DNA from: Anaerolineales bacterium
Lineage (GTDB): Bacteria > Chloroflexota > Anaerolineae > 4572-78 > NAK82
DNA: 5,953 nucleotides
Reading direction: 5' to 3'
Assembly: GCA_024643945.1 (NCBI GenBank)
Contig: JAHELX010000402.1
Location: forward strand, 1 to 5,953
A program made the position numbers and the translations under genes. The notes under the pieces were generated by a model, which saw only the letters and a list, made by a program, of their open reading frames with translations, searched no databases and was not told the origin of the DNA. Positions 5,639 through 5,953 of the stretch are shown here, one piece after another; positions within the stretch are counted from its first letter, which is position 1, and each line of letters starts with the position of its first letter.

Positions 5639-5755
5639 GTTCTTGACGATGAGGTTTGATCCAGGCGACTCAGGCTTCCTCGGTGCGGATGGAGTAGTGC
5701 TTGAGCCAGATGGCTTCACGCACCTGGTCAGCAGTTTCTGGGGGCGTTTCTGCAT
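5634..5755 (-). pseudogene. Truncated and decayed tyrosine recombinase N-terminus, copy 2
   Basis: On the minus strand an ATG at 5755 is followed by a frame resembling copy 1 (start MQKRPQKLL). A one-base deletion near 5729-5730 shifts the frame. The rest, DQVREAIWLKHYSIRTEEA, is then cut by an in-frame TGA at 5670-5672, where copy 1 has a Tyr codon; VAWIKPHRQEQ follows, and the terminal stop of copy 1 is changed to a Leu codon. It is clearly non-functional. The shared departure point after WIK shows that the truncation predates the duplication. Confidence 0.7.
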
Positions 5756-5774
5756 TTTTTGTCCAATTGGTCCA

Positions 5775-5803
5775 TTGATTTGGGGCAATTATTGGTGTAT
5801 ACT
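5775..5803 (+). promoter_or_regulatory. Possible rightward sigma70-like promoter beyond repeat copy 2
   Basis: TTGATT (5775-5780) and TATACT (5798-5803) match consensus at four and five of six positions, with a 17-base spacer. It sits 20 bases past the repeat edge, close to the position of the toxin-antitoxin promoter beyond copy 1 (18 bases). No rightward gene is visible before the window ends, and the DNA is AT-rich, so a chance match is possible. Confidence 0.3.
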
Positions 5804-5836
5804 GGATGTGAGATTTGGTTAAGATTTTTTGTTTCA

Positions 5837-5953
5837 CTACTTACGTGGAAACACCTCTTGGCACGAAGCTAACCAATGCTCTAGCCAATATTCGTTATTA
5901 GTAGGATTCAAGTTTAAGTAGCGGCCTAACGTAGCACAGACTTCAGAAATGGA
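5837..5953 (-). CDS. Possible 3' end of an unrecognised minus-strand gene (partial)
   Basis: From the right edge a minus-strand frame stays open for 38 codons and ends in TAG at 5837-5839. The visible end includes EYWLEHWLASCQEVFPRK, a plausible amphipathic, aromatic-rich C-terminus, and the other two minus-strand frames are closed early. I do not recognise the family. A 38-codon frame can occur by chance, so this rests mainly on composition and the open right edge. It is convergent with the toxin-antitoxin operon, with repeat copy 2 between them, and its DNA is AT-rich compared with the hydrogenase genes. Confidence 0.4.
   Translation of the reverse strand, partial: SISEVCATLGRYLNLNPTNNEYWLEHWLASCQEVFPRK

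Larger units (their letters stand above)
5538..5755. repeat. Integrase-fragment repeat unit, copy 2
   Basis: This is the second copy of the unit at 4714-4932, in the same orientation, with one base deleted (between 5729 and 5730). The hairpin loop and the stretch from the hairpin into the recombinase end are the best conserved parts; the AT-rich linker between TTCAGCGGTCGC and the hairpin differs most. It begins 10 bases after the toxin stop codon. Confidence 0.85.

Noticed and set aside
5637..5822. 61-codon rightward open frame across repeat copy 2
   Set aside because: It is antisense to the recombinase remnant, has no ribosome binding site or family signature, and arises from the decayed repeat.
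5922..5934. GCCTAAC, which matches the integron core-site consensus RYYYAAC
   Set aside because: A single 7-base match inside a possible coding frame; no GTTRRRY partner is visible in the window, so there is no support for an attC.

Overview
The window holds the 3' part of an operon for a bidirectional, NAD(P)-linked [NiFe] hydrogenase of the Hox type (group 3d), followed by a repeat-rich accessory region. On the + strand, tightly spaced, are the end of the flavoprotein subunit HoxF (cut by the left edge, bases 2-388), a NuoG-length iron-sulfur subunit that takes the place of HoxU (435-2486), the small hydrogenase subunit HoxY (2613-3155) and the catalytic large subunit HoxH (3166-4608). No signal peptides are seen, so the complex should be soluble and cytoplasmic. 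In this family electrons pass from the NiFe site in HoxH through the HoxY cluster and the HoxU/HoxF clusters to flavin and NAD(P)+, or in reverse to make H2.

Two non-coding tandem arrays interrupt the region. Between hoxU and hoxY lies a heptanucleotide array (2423-2592). Its left half is built on CAG heptads and its right half on CTG heptads, so the whole folds into a long hairpin. It runs into the hoxU reading frame and encodes its last 19 residues. After hoxH lies an unrelated octanucleotide array (4614-4681).

The right third (4682-5953) looks like acquired or mobile DNA. A type II toxin-antitoxin pair with a RelE/ParE-like toxin (5055-5527) sits between two directly repeated units of about 219 bp (4714-4932 and 5538-5755, about 86% identical by hand count). 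Each unit carries a strong terminator-like hairpin with an identical 8-nt loop and a minus-strand remnant of the N-terminal SAM-like domain of an integron/phage-type tyrosine recombinase. Both copies share the same truncation point, so the truncated unit itself was duplicated. Just beyond each unit a sigma70-like promoter points rightward; the first is well placed to drive the toxin-antitoxin operon. The last 120 bases are AT-rich and hold the possible 3' end of an unrecognised minus-strand gene.

The hox genes are GC-rich, and the toxin-antitoxin region and right end are clearly poorer in GC. Short tandem arrays between genes, integrase fragments and a group 3d hydrogenase with a NuoG-like subunit would fit a Chloroflexota (Anaerolineae-like) genome. 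That assignment is inference only; nothing in the window proves the taxon.
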